This document shows, in pieces, positions 1 through 5,905 of a stretch of 5,991 nt of DNA (within the stretch, counting starts at the first letter, position 1; each line of letters starts with the position of its first letter). The notes under the pieces were generated by a model. It did no database searches and was not told the origin of the DNA. It saw only the letters and a program-made list of their open reading frames with translations. The stretch comes from Gemmatimonadaceae bacterium (GTDB lineage Bacteria; Gemmatimonadota; Gemmatimonadetes; Gemmatimonadales; Gemmatimonadaceae), in the NCBI GenBank assembly GCA_025451425.1, contig JANWKK010000278.1, positions 1 to 5,991 of the forward strand. The letters run 5' to 3'. The translations under genes were made by a program, and so were the position numbers.

Positions 1-891
1 TCCGCGGCGGGGTTGAGCAGCTCGAGCGCACTCATTGTCGCGAGCTTTCTCGCGCTGTCCGACGCGAACGGTCTGGCGGCGCGTCCGGAATATCACGCGG
101 CGATCCCGGGCGTCGAGGAACTCGCGGGTTACCTCGGCGCGGTCGAGAACGGGTCCGGCTATGGAAGCCTTGCCGGCGATACAGGCGTCGGGACACTGGG
201 CGGGAGCCAGGATCATACGGCAATTCTTTGTAGCCGGGCCGGCGCGCTGGTGCAGTACACGTACCTCCCAGTGTGCTTCGAGCGTGTGGTGCCGCTTCCT
301 AACGACTTCGTGTTTGCGGTGGCCGCGAGCGGAGTGGCGGCGGCGAAGACAGGGGGCGCCCTCGAGCAATACAATCGTGCTTCGGCCCTCGCGACCGCGG
401 CGCTCGAGGCATGGCGCGACGCAACTGGCAGCCGCGCTCCAACGCTCAGCGCCGCGCTGGCCGAGGCGCCTAACGGCATCGCCGGCTTTCGCGAGCTGTT
501 GAAGGATCGTCAAGATACGCTCGACCGTGTCGAGCAATTTCATGACGAATCTCGTCTGGTTCACGAGGCCGGCGACGCGCTCGCTGCGGGTGATCTCGAT
601 CGGCTCGGTGCGCTCGTCGACGAGTCGCAGGCAGCTGCGGAGCGATTGCTCGGCAACCAGATCCCGGAGACGATGTCATTGGTGCGCATCGCTCGTGCGT
701 CGGGCGCCGTCGCCGCGTCGGCGTTCGGCGCCGGCTTTGGTGGCAGCGTCTACGCTCTGGTGCGAGCGTCCGACGCACACGATTTTGTTCCGGGGTGGTT
801 GGAGCAGTACGTGCGGGCGTTTCCAAATCATGCCGCCGGTGCGAGCGTCTTTCTCACACGTGCCGGGCCGCCTGCCAGTACGCTTGTTTAG
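1..891 (+). CDS. Galactokinase-like GHMP-family sugar kinase, 3' part
   Basis: The frame is open from base 1, so the gene starts before the window; 296 residues are visible, ending at TAG 889-891. It is predicted to be a cytoplasmic ATP-dependent kinase that phosphorylates C1 of galactose or a related sugar. Three GHMP features are seen. The phosphate-binding loop GLSSSSAL lies at visible residues 4-11. GTLGGSQDH around residue 71 (Asp codon 211-213) matches the galactokinase segment carrying the catalytic Asp. The glycine-rich motif 3, AFGAGFGGS, is at residues 241-249. The N-terminal sugar-binding signature is outside the window, so substrate cannot be fixed; the SSSSAL form also occurs in GalNAc-kinase-type relatives. 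The fucosidase gene follows after 24 bases in the same direction, suggesting one operon for sugar salvage. TTG at 13 is an internal codon within the kinase motif, not the start. Confidence 0.85.
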   Translation, partial: SAAGLSSSSALIVASFLALSDANGLAARPEYHAAIPGVEELAGYLGAVENGSGYGSLAGDTGVGTLGGSQDHTAILCSRAGALVQYTYLPVCFERVVPLPNDFVFAVAASGVAAAKTGGALEQYNRASALATAALEAWRDATGSRAPTLSAALAEAPNGIAGFRELLKDRQDTLDRVEQFHDESRLVHEAGDALAAGDLDRLGALVDESQAAAERLLGNQIPETMSLVRIARASGAVAASAFGAGFGGSVYALVRASDAHDFVPGWLEQYVRAFPNHAAGASVFLTRAGPPASTLV

Positions 892-915
892 AGGAGAGTT
901 GAGAATACGCGATAC

Positions 916-2238
916 ATGCCGAGCGTAAACCGCGTCGCCGCTATCCTAGGCCTGCTCCTGACCACACGCTCCGCCGTGCGGGCGCAGGTGGCGCCGAACG
1001 ACATCCCGGCGGAGCGTTCCGCCGCGCGCGCATGGTTTCGCGATGCGAAGTTCGGGATGTTCATCCACTGGGGCGTGTACAGTCTTCTCGGACAGGGCGA
1101 ATGGGTGATGCAGAATCGCGGCATCACCGTCGACAAGTACGAATGGCTCGCCTCGACGTTCAATCCTGTTCGGTTCGATGCGCACGAGTGGGTGACACTC
1201 GCCAAGCGCGCGGGCGTCCGCTACATCACGATCACCAGCCGGCATCACGATGGTTTCTCGATGTTCGCGACGCGCGCGACGCGCTACGACATCGTCGACT
1301 GGACGCCATTCGCGCGCGACCCCCTGAAGGCGCTGGCCGATGAATGCCACCGACAGGGGATCAAGCTCTTTTTCTACTATTCTCAACTCGACTGGCACAA
1401 CGCCGACTACTGGCCCCGTGGCCGCACCGGCCATGCATCCGGACGTCCCGAGAGTGGCGACTGGAATCGCTACCTCGACTTCATGGACCAGCAGCTCACC
1501 GAGCTGCTGACGAACTACGGTCCCATCGGTGGCATCTGGTTCGACGGTATGTGGGACAAGCCCGAGGCGAACTGGAGACTCGAGCGCACCTACGCATTGA
1601 TTCACTCCCTTCAGCCGGGCACGCTCATCGTTCCGAATCATCATCAGGCACCATTGCCGGGCGAGGACGTGCAGACCTTCGAACAGGACCTGCCCGGCGC
1701 GAACACCGCAGGGTTCAACACGCGCGAAATAGGCTCGCTCCCCCTCGAGACGTCATTGACGATGAACGGCTCGTGGGGCTTCAATATCACTGACACGAGC
1801 TGGAAGTCGCCGCGCGAGCTGATCGCCTACCTCGTTCGCGCTGCCGGCAGAGATGCCAACTTGCTGCTGAACATCGGTCCGCGGCCAGACGGAACGATTC
1901 AACCCGAAGCCGTCGATCGCCTCCAGGCGTTAGGCGACTGGCTCGCGCGATACGGTACAGCGATTTACGGCACGCGCGGCGGTCCGATTCCGCCACGCAG
2001 CTGGGGAGTGACGACGCAACGCGGCGATTCTGTCTTCGTACACGTTCTCGACTGGCCCGACGGCATTCTCTCGATCCCGAGCGTCGGAGCGCGAGTTGTC
2101 CGCGCGTCGATGTTAGGGACCGGCGAGCGCGTCGACATGACACAAGGGCCAAACGGGATCTCGCTGACGCTATTTCCCGCTCCGGGTGACGAACCCGATC
2201 GCATCGTCGTTCTGCAGACAGAGCGTCGCAGGCGGTGA
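916..2238 (+). CDS. Secreted alpha-L-fucosidase, glycoside hydrolase family 29
   Basis: This 440-residue protein is predicted to release alpha-L-fucose from glycans outside the cytoplasm by a retaining mechanism. Residues 1-24 form a signal peptide (Arg, a hydrophobic run, then AVRA before Gln). GH29 landmarks appear in order: FGMFIHWGVYS at 46-56, RHHDGF at 109-114, and WFDG at 208-211, whose Asp210 is the expected nucleophile. LETSLTMNGSWGF at 277-289 corresponds to the family's WETC-type segment, and NLLLNIGPRPDGT is typical. The acid/base Glu varies in GH29; Glu256 and Glu278 are both candidates. A C-terminal beta-rich region follows residue ~370, so the enzyme appears complete. ATG 916 was chosen because it starts the signal peptide; GAGGAG at 891-896 is rather far away (19 bases), with a weaker GAGAA at 901-905 closer. 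It lies directly behind the kinase gene. Confidence 0.95.
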   Translation: MPSVNRVAAILGLLLTTRSAVRAQVAPNDIPAERSAARAWFRDAKFGMFIHWGVYSLLGQGEWVMQNRGITVDKYEWLASTFNPVRFDAHEWVTLAKRAGVRYITITSRHHDGFSMFATRATRYDIVDWTPFARDPLKALADECHRQGIKLFFYYSQLDWHNADYWPRGRTGHASGRPESGDWNRYLDFMDQQLTELLTNYGPIGGIWFDGMWDKPEANWRLERTYALIHSLQPGTLIVPNHHQAPLPGEDVQTFEQDLPGANTAGFNTREIGSLPLETSLTMNGSWGFNITDTSWKSPRELIAYLVRAAGRDANLLLNIGPRPDGTIQPEAVDRLQALGDWLARYGTAIYGTRGGPIPPRSWGVTTQRGDSVFVHVLDWPDGILSIPSVGARVVRASMLGTGERVDMTQGPNGISLTLFPAPGDEPDRIVVLQTERRRR

Positions 2239-2243
2239 GCATT

Positions 2244-2255
2244 CTCAGGATGACA
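2244..2255 (+). repeat. 12-base fragment of the CTCAGGATGACA dispersed repeat
   Basis: CTCAGGATGACA begins six bases after the fucosidase stop codon. It is identical to bases 4983-4994, the end of the palindromic repeat in the other intergenic region, and complementary to its other end at 4893-4904. A 12-base match limited to two intergenic spacers suggests a partial copy of the same repeat family, though only one end of the element is present here. Confidence 0.5.
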
Positions 2256-2262
2256 GAGCTGA

Positions 2263-2285
2263 GTTCTTACCGGAATTCCGAGAAC
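2263..2285. terminator. Possible hairpin after the fucosidase gene
   Basis: GTTCT at 2263-2267 pairs with AGAAC at 2281-2285. Inside lies the palindrome CGGAATTCCG (2271-2280), leaving a TAC bulge on one side. It sits 25 bases past the stop codon, a normal place for a 3'-end hairpin. No run of T follows, so it is at best a weak or factor-assisted terminator, or an mRNA 3' stabilising stem. Confidence 0.25.
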
Positions 2286-2346
2286 GCCCATCACACAACG
2301 CGCCGCACGCGACCAGCACCTCGTTCCATAGGTCAGCGCGGGGTTC

Positions 2347-2546
2347 GGATGGCCCGGATGAACCGGATTGCTCCATGTGGCGACAAAGCGCCGATCGCCA
2401 CACAACATTCTCTTTCTTGTGAACTGCACAACGATCGGCCAGGACGAGCGAAACTGACCGAGGTCGTTCAATAAAGTCTCGTCGAGTGTCGTTGCGCAGC
2501 GATCTCCGGGCGCGACGCGGAGCGATCCGGTTCATCCGGGTAATCC
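2347..2546. repeat. Large imperfect palindrome with 22-base inverted ends
   Basis: Bases 2353-2374 and 2519-2540 are inverted copies matching at 21 of 22 positions; the one difference (2369/2524) would still form a G-U pair in RNA. The symmetry extends outward through GGAT (2347-2350) against ATCC (2543-2546). It continues inward with gaps: ATCGC...CAAC-type blocks near 2394-2406 match in inverse around 2491-2503, and AACGATCGG (2430-2438) faces CCGAGGTCGTT (2458-2468). The whole ~200 bases therefore look like two diverged half-copies head to head. Each end also contains the direct repeat CCGGAT-GAA-CCGGAT. It could be a non-autonomous mobile or foldback element, or a structured RNA or barrier between converging genes. 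No target-site duplication or coding capacity was seen. Confidence 0.65.
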
Positions 2547-2681
2547 CCTTCTCCTTGGGTCGCGCCTCGCGATGCCGGTGCCGCGGCCGACGAGTATCAT
2601 CTTTCGGTGGCTAGCGGGAGCAAGTCGGCACACGGAACGCGTCTGTGGTTTCAGCGTTTTGCCAGTGGTGTCAGCGGCCAC

Positions 2682-3875
2682 TCAGGGTTCGCGATTGCGA
2701 CGACGCTCGAGAAAGCTCCGCTCGGCCAGGTTGCTGGTGCGCGCAATGGCCATGTCGAGAGCGTCCACGGATTCGGTCACGCGTCCTAGGCGCCGCAGTA
2801 GATCCGCTCGCACGACGTGAAACGAGACGACGCCGCCGAGGTCGAGGGCGTTCACGACATCGAGCGCGGCGGCAGGACCCTCTACTTCGGCCAGCGCAAC
2901 AGCACGATTCAATGCGACCACTGGGCTCGGCGTCAGCGCGAGAAGTTGATCGTACAGCGCGAGAATCTGCCGCCAATCCGTGTCGCGCGCCGCCGGTGCG
3001 TCACTGTGGACTGCGTTGATCGCGGCTTGAATCTGATAGTAGCCCGGCCGATTGAGCGCGAGACATTGCCTGACGAGGGCCTGCCCCTCGGCGATCAAGT
3101 CCCGATTCCACCGAGTGCGATCCTGGTCCGCCAGCAGTACGAGATCGCCCTCAGACGTCGTGCGCGTCTCCTGGCGCGACTCGACGAGCAACATCAGCGC
3201 CAGGAGGCCAATGACCTCTGGGTCGTTAGGCACGAGCTCTCCGAGCAGGCGCCCGAGTCGAATTGCCTCGCGGCAGAGATCGTCGCGCACCAGCTGCGTG
3301 CCCTCGCTGGCCTTGTAGCCTTCGTTGAAGATCAGGTACACCACCGCCAACACCGAGCCTAGTCGCTCCGGTAGCTCCGGCGCCGTCGGAATGCGATACG
3401 GTATCCGCGCGTCGCGGATCTTGGCCTTGGCGCGTACCAGTCGCTGGGCCATCGTCGCTTCGGGAACGAGGAATGCTCGGGCGACTTCGGTCGTCGTTAG
3501 GCCGCCGAGTAGGCGCAGCGTTAGCGCAACGCGTACCGCCGGCGCGAGCGCCGGATGGCAGCACGTGAAGATGAGACGCAGCTGATCGTCGCGCACGGCG
3601 CTCTCGTCCTCCTCATTTATGGTCTCTTCTCGTTCGCGCAGGAGCGCCGCCTGCGCGTACTTGTCGTCGCGCATAGACTCTCTGCGCAGGCGATCGATCC
3701 CACGGTTGCGCGCGGTGATGATGATCCATCCCGCCGGGCTCGGCGGCATCCCGGTCGAAGGCCAGCGCTCGAGCGCCGCGACGAACGCGTCCTGCACCGC
3801 CTCCTCGGCGATGTCGATGTCGCCGAACACGCGAGTGAGCACGGCGACCGCGCGGCCATGCTCCTCTCGAAACAC
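2682..3875 (-). CDS. ECF42-type RNA polymerase sigma factor with C-terminal helical extension (DUF6596)
   Basis: This 397-residue protein is predicted to direct RNA polymerase to a small regulon. The sigma-2 region covers about residues 2-70, with GDIDIAEEAVQDAF at 18-31 and a Trp/Arg-rich stretch ending in DRLRRE (61-66). Sigma-4 covers about 95-155, with FTCCHPAL at 103-110 and a helix-turn-helix around 126-152. LIFNEGYKAS at 181-190 opens the long C-terminal part typical of group ECF42, which ends in a TPR-like segment (about 303-395, including LTPSPVVALNRAVALAE). No anti-sigma gene is adjacent; in this group the extension is thought to take part in control. The GTG at 3875 is the only ordinary start codon near the expected N-terminus, but a CTG at 3893 may be the true start. 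The gene lies directly after a DGPF protein gene, the hallmark partner of ECF42. Confidence 0.95.
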   Translation of the reverse strand: MFREEHGRAVAVLTRVFGDIDIAEEAVQDAFVAALERWPSTGMPPSPAGWIIITARNRGIDRLRRESMRDDKYAQAALLREREETINEEDESAVRDDQLRLIFTCCHPALAPAVRVALTLRLLGGLTTTEVARAFLVPEATMAQRLVRAKAKIRDARIPYRIPTAPELPERLGSVLAVVYLIFNEGYKASEGTQLVRDDLCREAIRLGRLLGELVPNDPEVIGLLALMLLVESRQETRTTSEGDLVLLADQDRTRWNRDLIAEGQALVRQCLALNRPGYYQIQAAINAVHSDAPAARDTDWRQILALYDQLLALTPSPVVALNRAVALAEVEGPAAALDVVNALDLGGVVSFHVVRADLLRRLGRVTESVDALDMAIARTSNLAERSFLERRRNREP

Positions 3876-3889
3876 ACCCTCGATGTCGA

Positions 3890-4237
3890 TCAGCGCCTCG
3901 TCTCCTGGAACGGCCGCACCTCGATTGCGAGCGTCGTCGCCCGTGAAAACTTGGCAGCCCAGCCGAGCGCGGCATCGAGATCGGGCGCGTCAATGATCGT
4001 GACGCCGCCAAGGAACTCCTTCGCCTCGACGAAGGGACCATCCGTGATGAGCACCTCGCCATTCTTATAGCGCGCCACGGTCGCCGTGCTCGGGTCATGC
4101 AGGCCGCCGGCGAACACCCACGCGCCCGCGGCCTTCATCTCGCGATTGATTGCGTCGAGCTCGCGCATCATCGGCTCGAGCACTTGAGTCGGCGGACGAC
4201 CCTCTGGTTGATAGAAGCTGAGCAGGTATTGCGTCAC
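3890..4237 (-). CDS. YCII-family DGPF protein
   Basis: This 115-residue cytoplasmic protein belongs to the YCII-related (DGPF) family, which has a small ferredoxin-like alpha/beta fold. The signature DGPF lies at residues 66-69, followed by VEAKEFLGG, the usual continuation. Its length is normal for the family. The biochemical role of DGPF proteins is not established; in several bacteria they are the conserved genomic partners and targets of ECF42 sigma factors. The start is GTG at 4237-4235, overlapping the TGA of the upstream reductase-like gene as GTGA, so translation is probably coupled; no strong ribosome-binding site precedes it. Its stop (3892-3890) lies 14 bases before the GTG of the sigma gene, or overlaps a possible CTG start of that gene. 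It is the middle gene of the three-gene operon. Confidence 0.95.
   Translation of the reverse strand: MTQYLLSFYQPEGRPPTQVLEPMMRELDAINREMKAAGAWVFAGGLHDPSTATVARYKNGEVLITDGPFVEAKEFLGGVTIIDAPDLDAALGWAAKFSRATTLAIEVRPFQETRR
3891..3906 (-). promoter_or_regulatory. Ribosome-binding site and possible CTG start for the sigma gene
   Basis: Reading the minus strand, AGGAG (3906-3902) is followed by 8 bases and then CTG (3893-3891), in frame with the sigma gene. The CTG overlaps the TGA stop of the DGPF gene as CTGA. This would add the residues LIDIEG in front of Val-Phe-Arg, giving a more complete first helix. AGGAG is 26 bases from GTG 3875, too far to serve it. CTG starts are rare, so this is a suggestion. 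Confidence 0.4.
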
Positions 4238-4821
4238 GTTGTCTTCGGTTGATAGGTCGCGATCATGACACCTTTCGACGTCGTCTCGGAATTCACGAGT
4301 CGAAGCGGCGCCATCGGCCCGCTATCGGGAAAGAGTCGGCGCCCCGAGCCCAGGACGATGGGATGAATCGTGAGTATTAACTCATCGACGAGATCGCGCC
4401 GCAGCAGCGATTGAACGAGCACACCGCTGCCGAGGACGACAATGTCCTTGCCTGGTTGGGCGCGAAGGGTGGCGACGGTGTCTTCGGCGTTTCCGCTCAG
4501 CAGCTTGGAATTCATCCAAGGCAGTGGATCCCCGAGCGTTCGCGACGCGACGTACTTGAGTGAGTTATTGAGCACCGGCGTGAATGGACTGTCCGTTCGA
4601 CTTGGCCAAACGCGATAGAAATCCTCGTACGTTTTGCGGCCGAACAACAGAGCACCCGTGTTCGCCATGCTCTGCGCGACCGTCTTGCCGATGGCGCCGT
4701 CGTTGTACGGCGTCGCCCATCCGCTGTGCTCGAAGCCATCGCGGCAGTCTTCGCCCGGGCGTCCCGGCCCCTGCATGACGCCGTCGAGAGTGAGATGAAT
4801 GAATGCGACGATCTTACTCAT
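4234..4821 (-). CDS. Dihydrofolate-reductase-like protein (RibD C-terminal domain family)
   Basis: This 195-residue single-domain protein has the RibD_C/DHFR-like fold and is predicted to be a cytoplasmic NAD(P)H-dependent reductase. Its substrate is unknown, and stand-alone members are not shown to reduce dihydrofolate or riboflavin precursors. Seen in order: an N-terminal strand and loop with LTLDGVMQGPG (10-20), LLFGRKTYEDF (58-68), DIVVLGSGVLVQSLL (126-140), which is the glycine-rich cofactor-contact segment, and LVDELILTIHPIVLGSGRRLF (144-164). All are typical of the family and the length is usual. The start ATG 4821-4819 is supported by a strong ribosome-binding site, GGAGGAGGT. It is the first gene of the operon with the DGPF protein and the sigma factor, and its TGA overlaps the next start codon. 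Such reductase genes often accompany YCII/ECF42 genes in soil bacteria. Confidence 0.92.
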   Translation of the reverse strand: MSKIVAFIHLTLDGVMQGPGRPGEDCRDGFEHSGWATPYNDGAIGKTVAQSMANTGALLFGRKTYEDFYRVWPSRTDSPFTPVLNNSLKYVASRTLGDPLPWMNSKLLSGNAEDTVATLRAQPGKDIVVLGSGVLVQSLLRRDLVDELILTIHPIVLGSGRRLFPDSGPMAPLRLVNSETTSKGVMIATYQPKTT

Positions 4822-4824
4822 CGG

Positions 4825-4833
4825 ACCTCCTCC
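4825..4833 (-). promoter_or_regulatory. Strong ribosome-binding site of the sigma operon
   Basis: GGAGGAGGT on the minus strand (4833-4825) lies three bases before the ATG at 4821. It closely matches the anti-Shine-Dalgarno sequence and fixes the start of the reductase-like gene. It is much stronger than any site before the two downstream genes, which fits coupled translation from this first gene. Confidence 0.8.
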
Positions 4834-4854
4834 GGTTCGTTGTTCATCGTCTAA

Positions 4855-4880
4855 ACGAACGGGAGGTCGCCGGATCGACA
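4855..4880 (-). promoter_or_regulatory. Candidate ECF42-type promoter of the operon
   Basis: On the minus strand TGTCGA (4880-4875) is followed, after 17 bases, by CGTT (4858-4855 being T-C-G-T, the CGT starting at 4857). ECF42 sigma factors are reported to recognise a TGTCGA -35 element with a CG(A/T)C-like -10 element; the -35 here is exact and the -10 partial. It lies 54-59 bases before the ATG of the first gene, giving a 5' leader of about 25-30 bases. This predicts that the sigma factor transcribes its own operon. Confidence 0.55.
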
Positions 4881-4892
4881 GCTAGGCCTACT

Positions 4893-4994
4893 TGTCATCC
4901 TGAGGGAGCGCAGCGACCGAAGGATCTATTGTCCCTTCCTCGTGGCTCGCCACTAACACCGCGGACTAGATCCTTCGCTTCGCTCAGGATGACA
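4893..4994. repeat. Palindromic dispersed intergenic repeat (GTCATCCTGAG type)
   Basis: The left end (4893-4927) starts TGTCATCCTGAG and finishes CGAAGGATCT. The right end (4968-4994) is its inverse, AGATCCTTCG...CTCAGGATGACA. The outer 12 and inner 10 bases match perfectly; the left arm is 8 bases longer in the middle (GGAGCGCAGCGAC against the shorter GAAGC version). The ends are separated by 40 unrelated bases (4928-4967). I recall this repeat as abundant between genes in several environmental phyla; that is memory, not a search. It lies just upstream of the sigma operon promoter and downstream of the terminator of the next gene. It has no coding capacity. Confidence 0.8.
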
Positions 4995-5023
4995 CCTGCG
5001 TTTGTCCTGTTAGTCCGACAGCA

Positions 5024-5055
5024 AAACGGCCGGCAGCTTTCGCCGCCGGCCGTTT
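5024..5055 (-). terminator. Intrinsic terminator of the beta-barrel-like gene
   Basis: AAACGGCCGGC (5024-5034) and GCCGGCCGTTT (5045-5055) form a perfect 11-bp stem around a 10-base loop. Read on the minus strand it begins 15 bases past the stop codon at 5071 and ends in GTTTTG, a short T tract. It should end transcription of the secreted-protein gene before the sigma operon. On the plus strand the tail is only GTTTATG, so it is less likely to act in that direction. Confidence 0.85.
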
Positions 5056-5070
5056 ATGAAGAGGTCCTCA

Positions 5071-5784
5071 TCAACGGATGTCGCCGGCCTGTCTGATCAT
5101 CGTTACGGGATTGTACCGCACGCCGAGGGTGTACCGGACACCCGTCATGTGGTAGGGCCCATCGTACACGGAATTCGATAGCCCGTGAGATTGCATCGAC
5201 GCCGAGACGATCGAGGCTCCCGTCGTCAGCGACCACGAGTGCGTGAGCGAGTACTCGAAGCCGCCGCCTGCGATCGCGCCGTATCCGTGGCTGTACGGCG
5301 CGCCGTAGGTGCCCGTCGCCACCGGGTTGGAGAAGTTGTTGTCGATCGTTCCGAACTCCTTGTTGAACACCGCGATGTAGGCGACGCGGACGTCCATGTA
5401 CGGATAGAGCCGATGCTCCGCCCACTCTGGATGAAGCCGCGTCCCCACTTCCGCTGTGTTCACGACGGACGGGCTACCGATTAAGGACGACGTCATGTCG
5501 AGCGTCGCCGACATGTGACGGTTGATCAGATAGTCGGCACGCGTACCCATGCCGAGCTCGGTCCACGACCCGAAGGCCGACGTTTGGTAGTAGCTGACCA
5601 TCGGGTAGCTCTCGACCGACAGTCGCCAGCGCCGGTAGGCCTGTTCTTTCGCAATTGGCCCCGCTGTCGGCGGGAGTGGCTCCCCTCGGGGCGGACGGCG
5701 ACCGATGGGCAAGGGAATCCGTTGAGCGCTCAGTGCGGCTGGCACGAGCAGGATGACGATCGCTGCAATAGCACGAATGCGCAT
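5071..5784 (-). CDS. Secreted beta-rich protein, probable outer-membrane beta-barrel
   Basis: This 237-residue protein is not assigned to a named family. Residues 1-20 form a clear signal peptide (MRIR, a hydrophobic core, then ALSA before Gln). A Pro/Arg-rich linker follows at about 24-43. From about 52 to 226 there are repeated alternating polar/hydrophobic stretches rich in Tyr, Gly, Ser and Thr (for example RWRLSVESYPMVSYY, LYPYMDVRVAYIAVF and MTGVRYTLGVRYNP). This would suit roughly eight beta strands of a small outer-membrane barrel. It lacks the usual terminal Phe, ending in a short basic tail, so a soluble beta protein is possible. The start ATG 5784 is chosen over an open frame reaching 5916 because the signal peptide begins there and AAGAGG (5795-5790) lies five bases before it. 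A strong terminator follows; it is a separate unit from the sigma operon. Confidence 0.75.
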   Translation of the reverse strand: MRIRAIAAIVILLVPAALSAQRIPLPIGRRPPRGEPLPPTAGPIAKEQAYRRWRLSVESYPMVSYYQTSAFGSWTELGMGTRADYLINRHMSATLDMTSSLIGSPSVVNTAEVGTRLHPEWAEHRLYPYMDVRVAYIAVFNKEFGTIDNNFSNPVATGTYGAPYSHGYGAIAGGGFEYSLTHSWSLTTGASIVSASMQSHGLSNSVYDGPYHMTGVRYTLGVRYNPVTMIRQAGDIR

Positions 5785-5810
5785 CGCGGCCTCTTTCGGG
5801 CGACCATGTA

Positions 5811-5838
5811 GTGTTACAACCTGCGCGGAAAATTGCAA
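5811..5838 (-). promoter_or_regulatory. Weak candidate promoter of the beta-barrel-like gene
   Basis: On the minus strand TTGCAA (5838-5833) lies 16 bases before TAACAC (5816-5811), about 27 bases upstream of the start codon. Both elements are poor matches to the housekeeping consensus. The local drop in GC content around 5810-5845 is the main support. Confidence 0.25.
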
Positions 5839-5905
5839 GAATGTCGAATCCTGGATGCCGCCAGGGGGCCTGGGCAGCGAGCGGCCCGCCGCCGCAACCG
5901 GGGGC

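Larger units (their letters stand above)
2239..2681. other. Gene-poor gap between two converging genes
   Basis: This 443-base stretch separates the 3' ends of the fucosidase gene (+) and the sigma gene (-). No open frame here looks coding: the short ones overlap one another, lack ribosome-binding sites and give Arg/Ser-rich low-complexity proteins. It holds a 12-base repeat fragment at 2244-2255, a small hairpin at 2263-2285 and a large imperfect palindrome at 2347-2546. No clear T-rich intrinsic terminator was found for either gene. Bases 2547-2681 show nothing recognisable beyond a 5-bp stem near 2664-2682. Confidence 0.7.

Noticed and set aside
946..1644. Long minus-strand open frame of 232 codons opposite the fucosidase gene
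   Set aside because: It is antisense to a well-supported GH29 gene, has no recognisable motif and is explained by the codon bias of high-GC DNA.
2664..2682. AGTGG...CCACT hairpin as terminator for the sigma gene
   Set aside because: The stem is only 5 bp with a 9-base loop, it touches the stop codon and has no T tract.
2572..2820. Short plus-strand frames in the convergent gap and sigma 3' end
   Set aside because: They overlap each other and the sigma gene, have low-complexity Arg/Ser-rich products and no start signals.
2817..3362. Plus-strand open frame of 181 codons opposite the sigma gene
   Set aside because: It is a shadow frame of a complete sigma factor with clear domain matches; its product is Arg-rich and lacks a ribosome-binding site.
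4803..5096. Plus-strand open frame of 97 codons
   Set aside because: It runs through the promoter, the dispersed repeat and the terminator hairpin, so it is not a protein gene.
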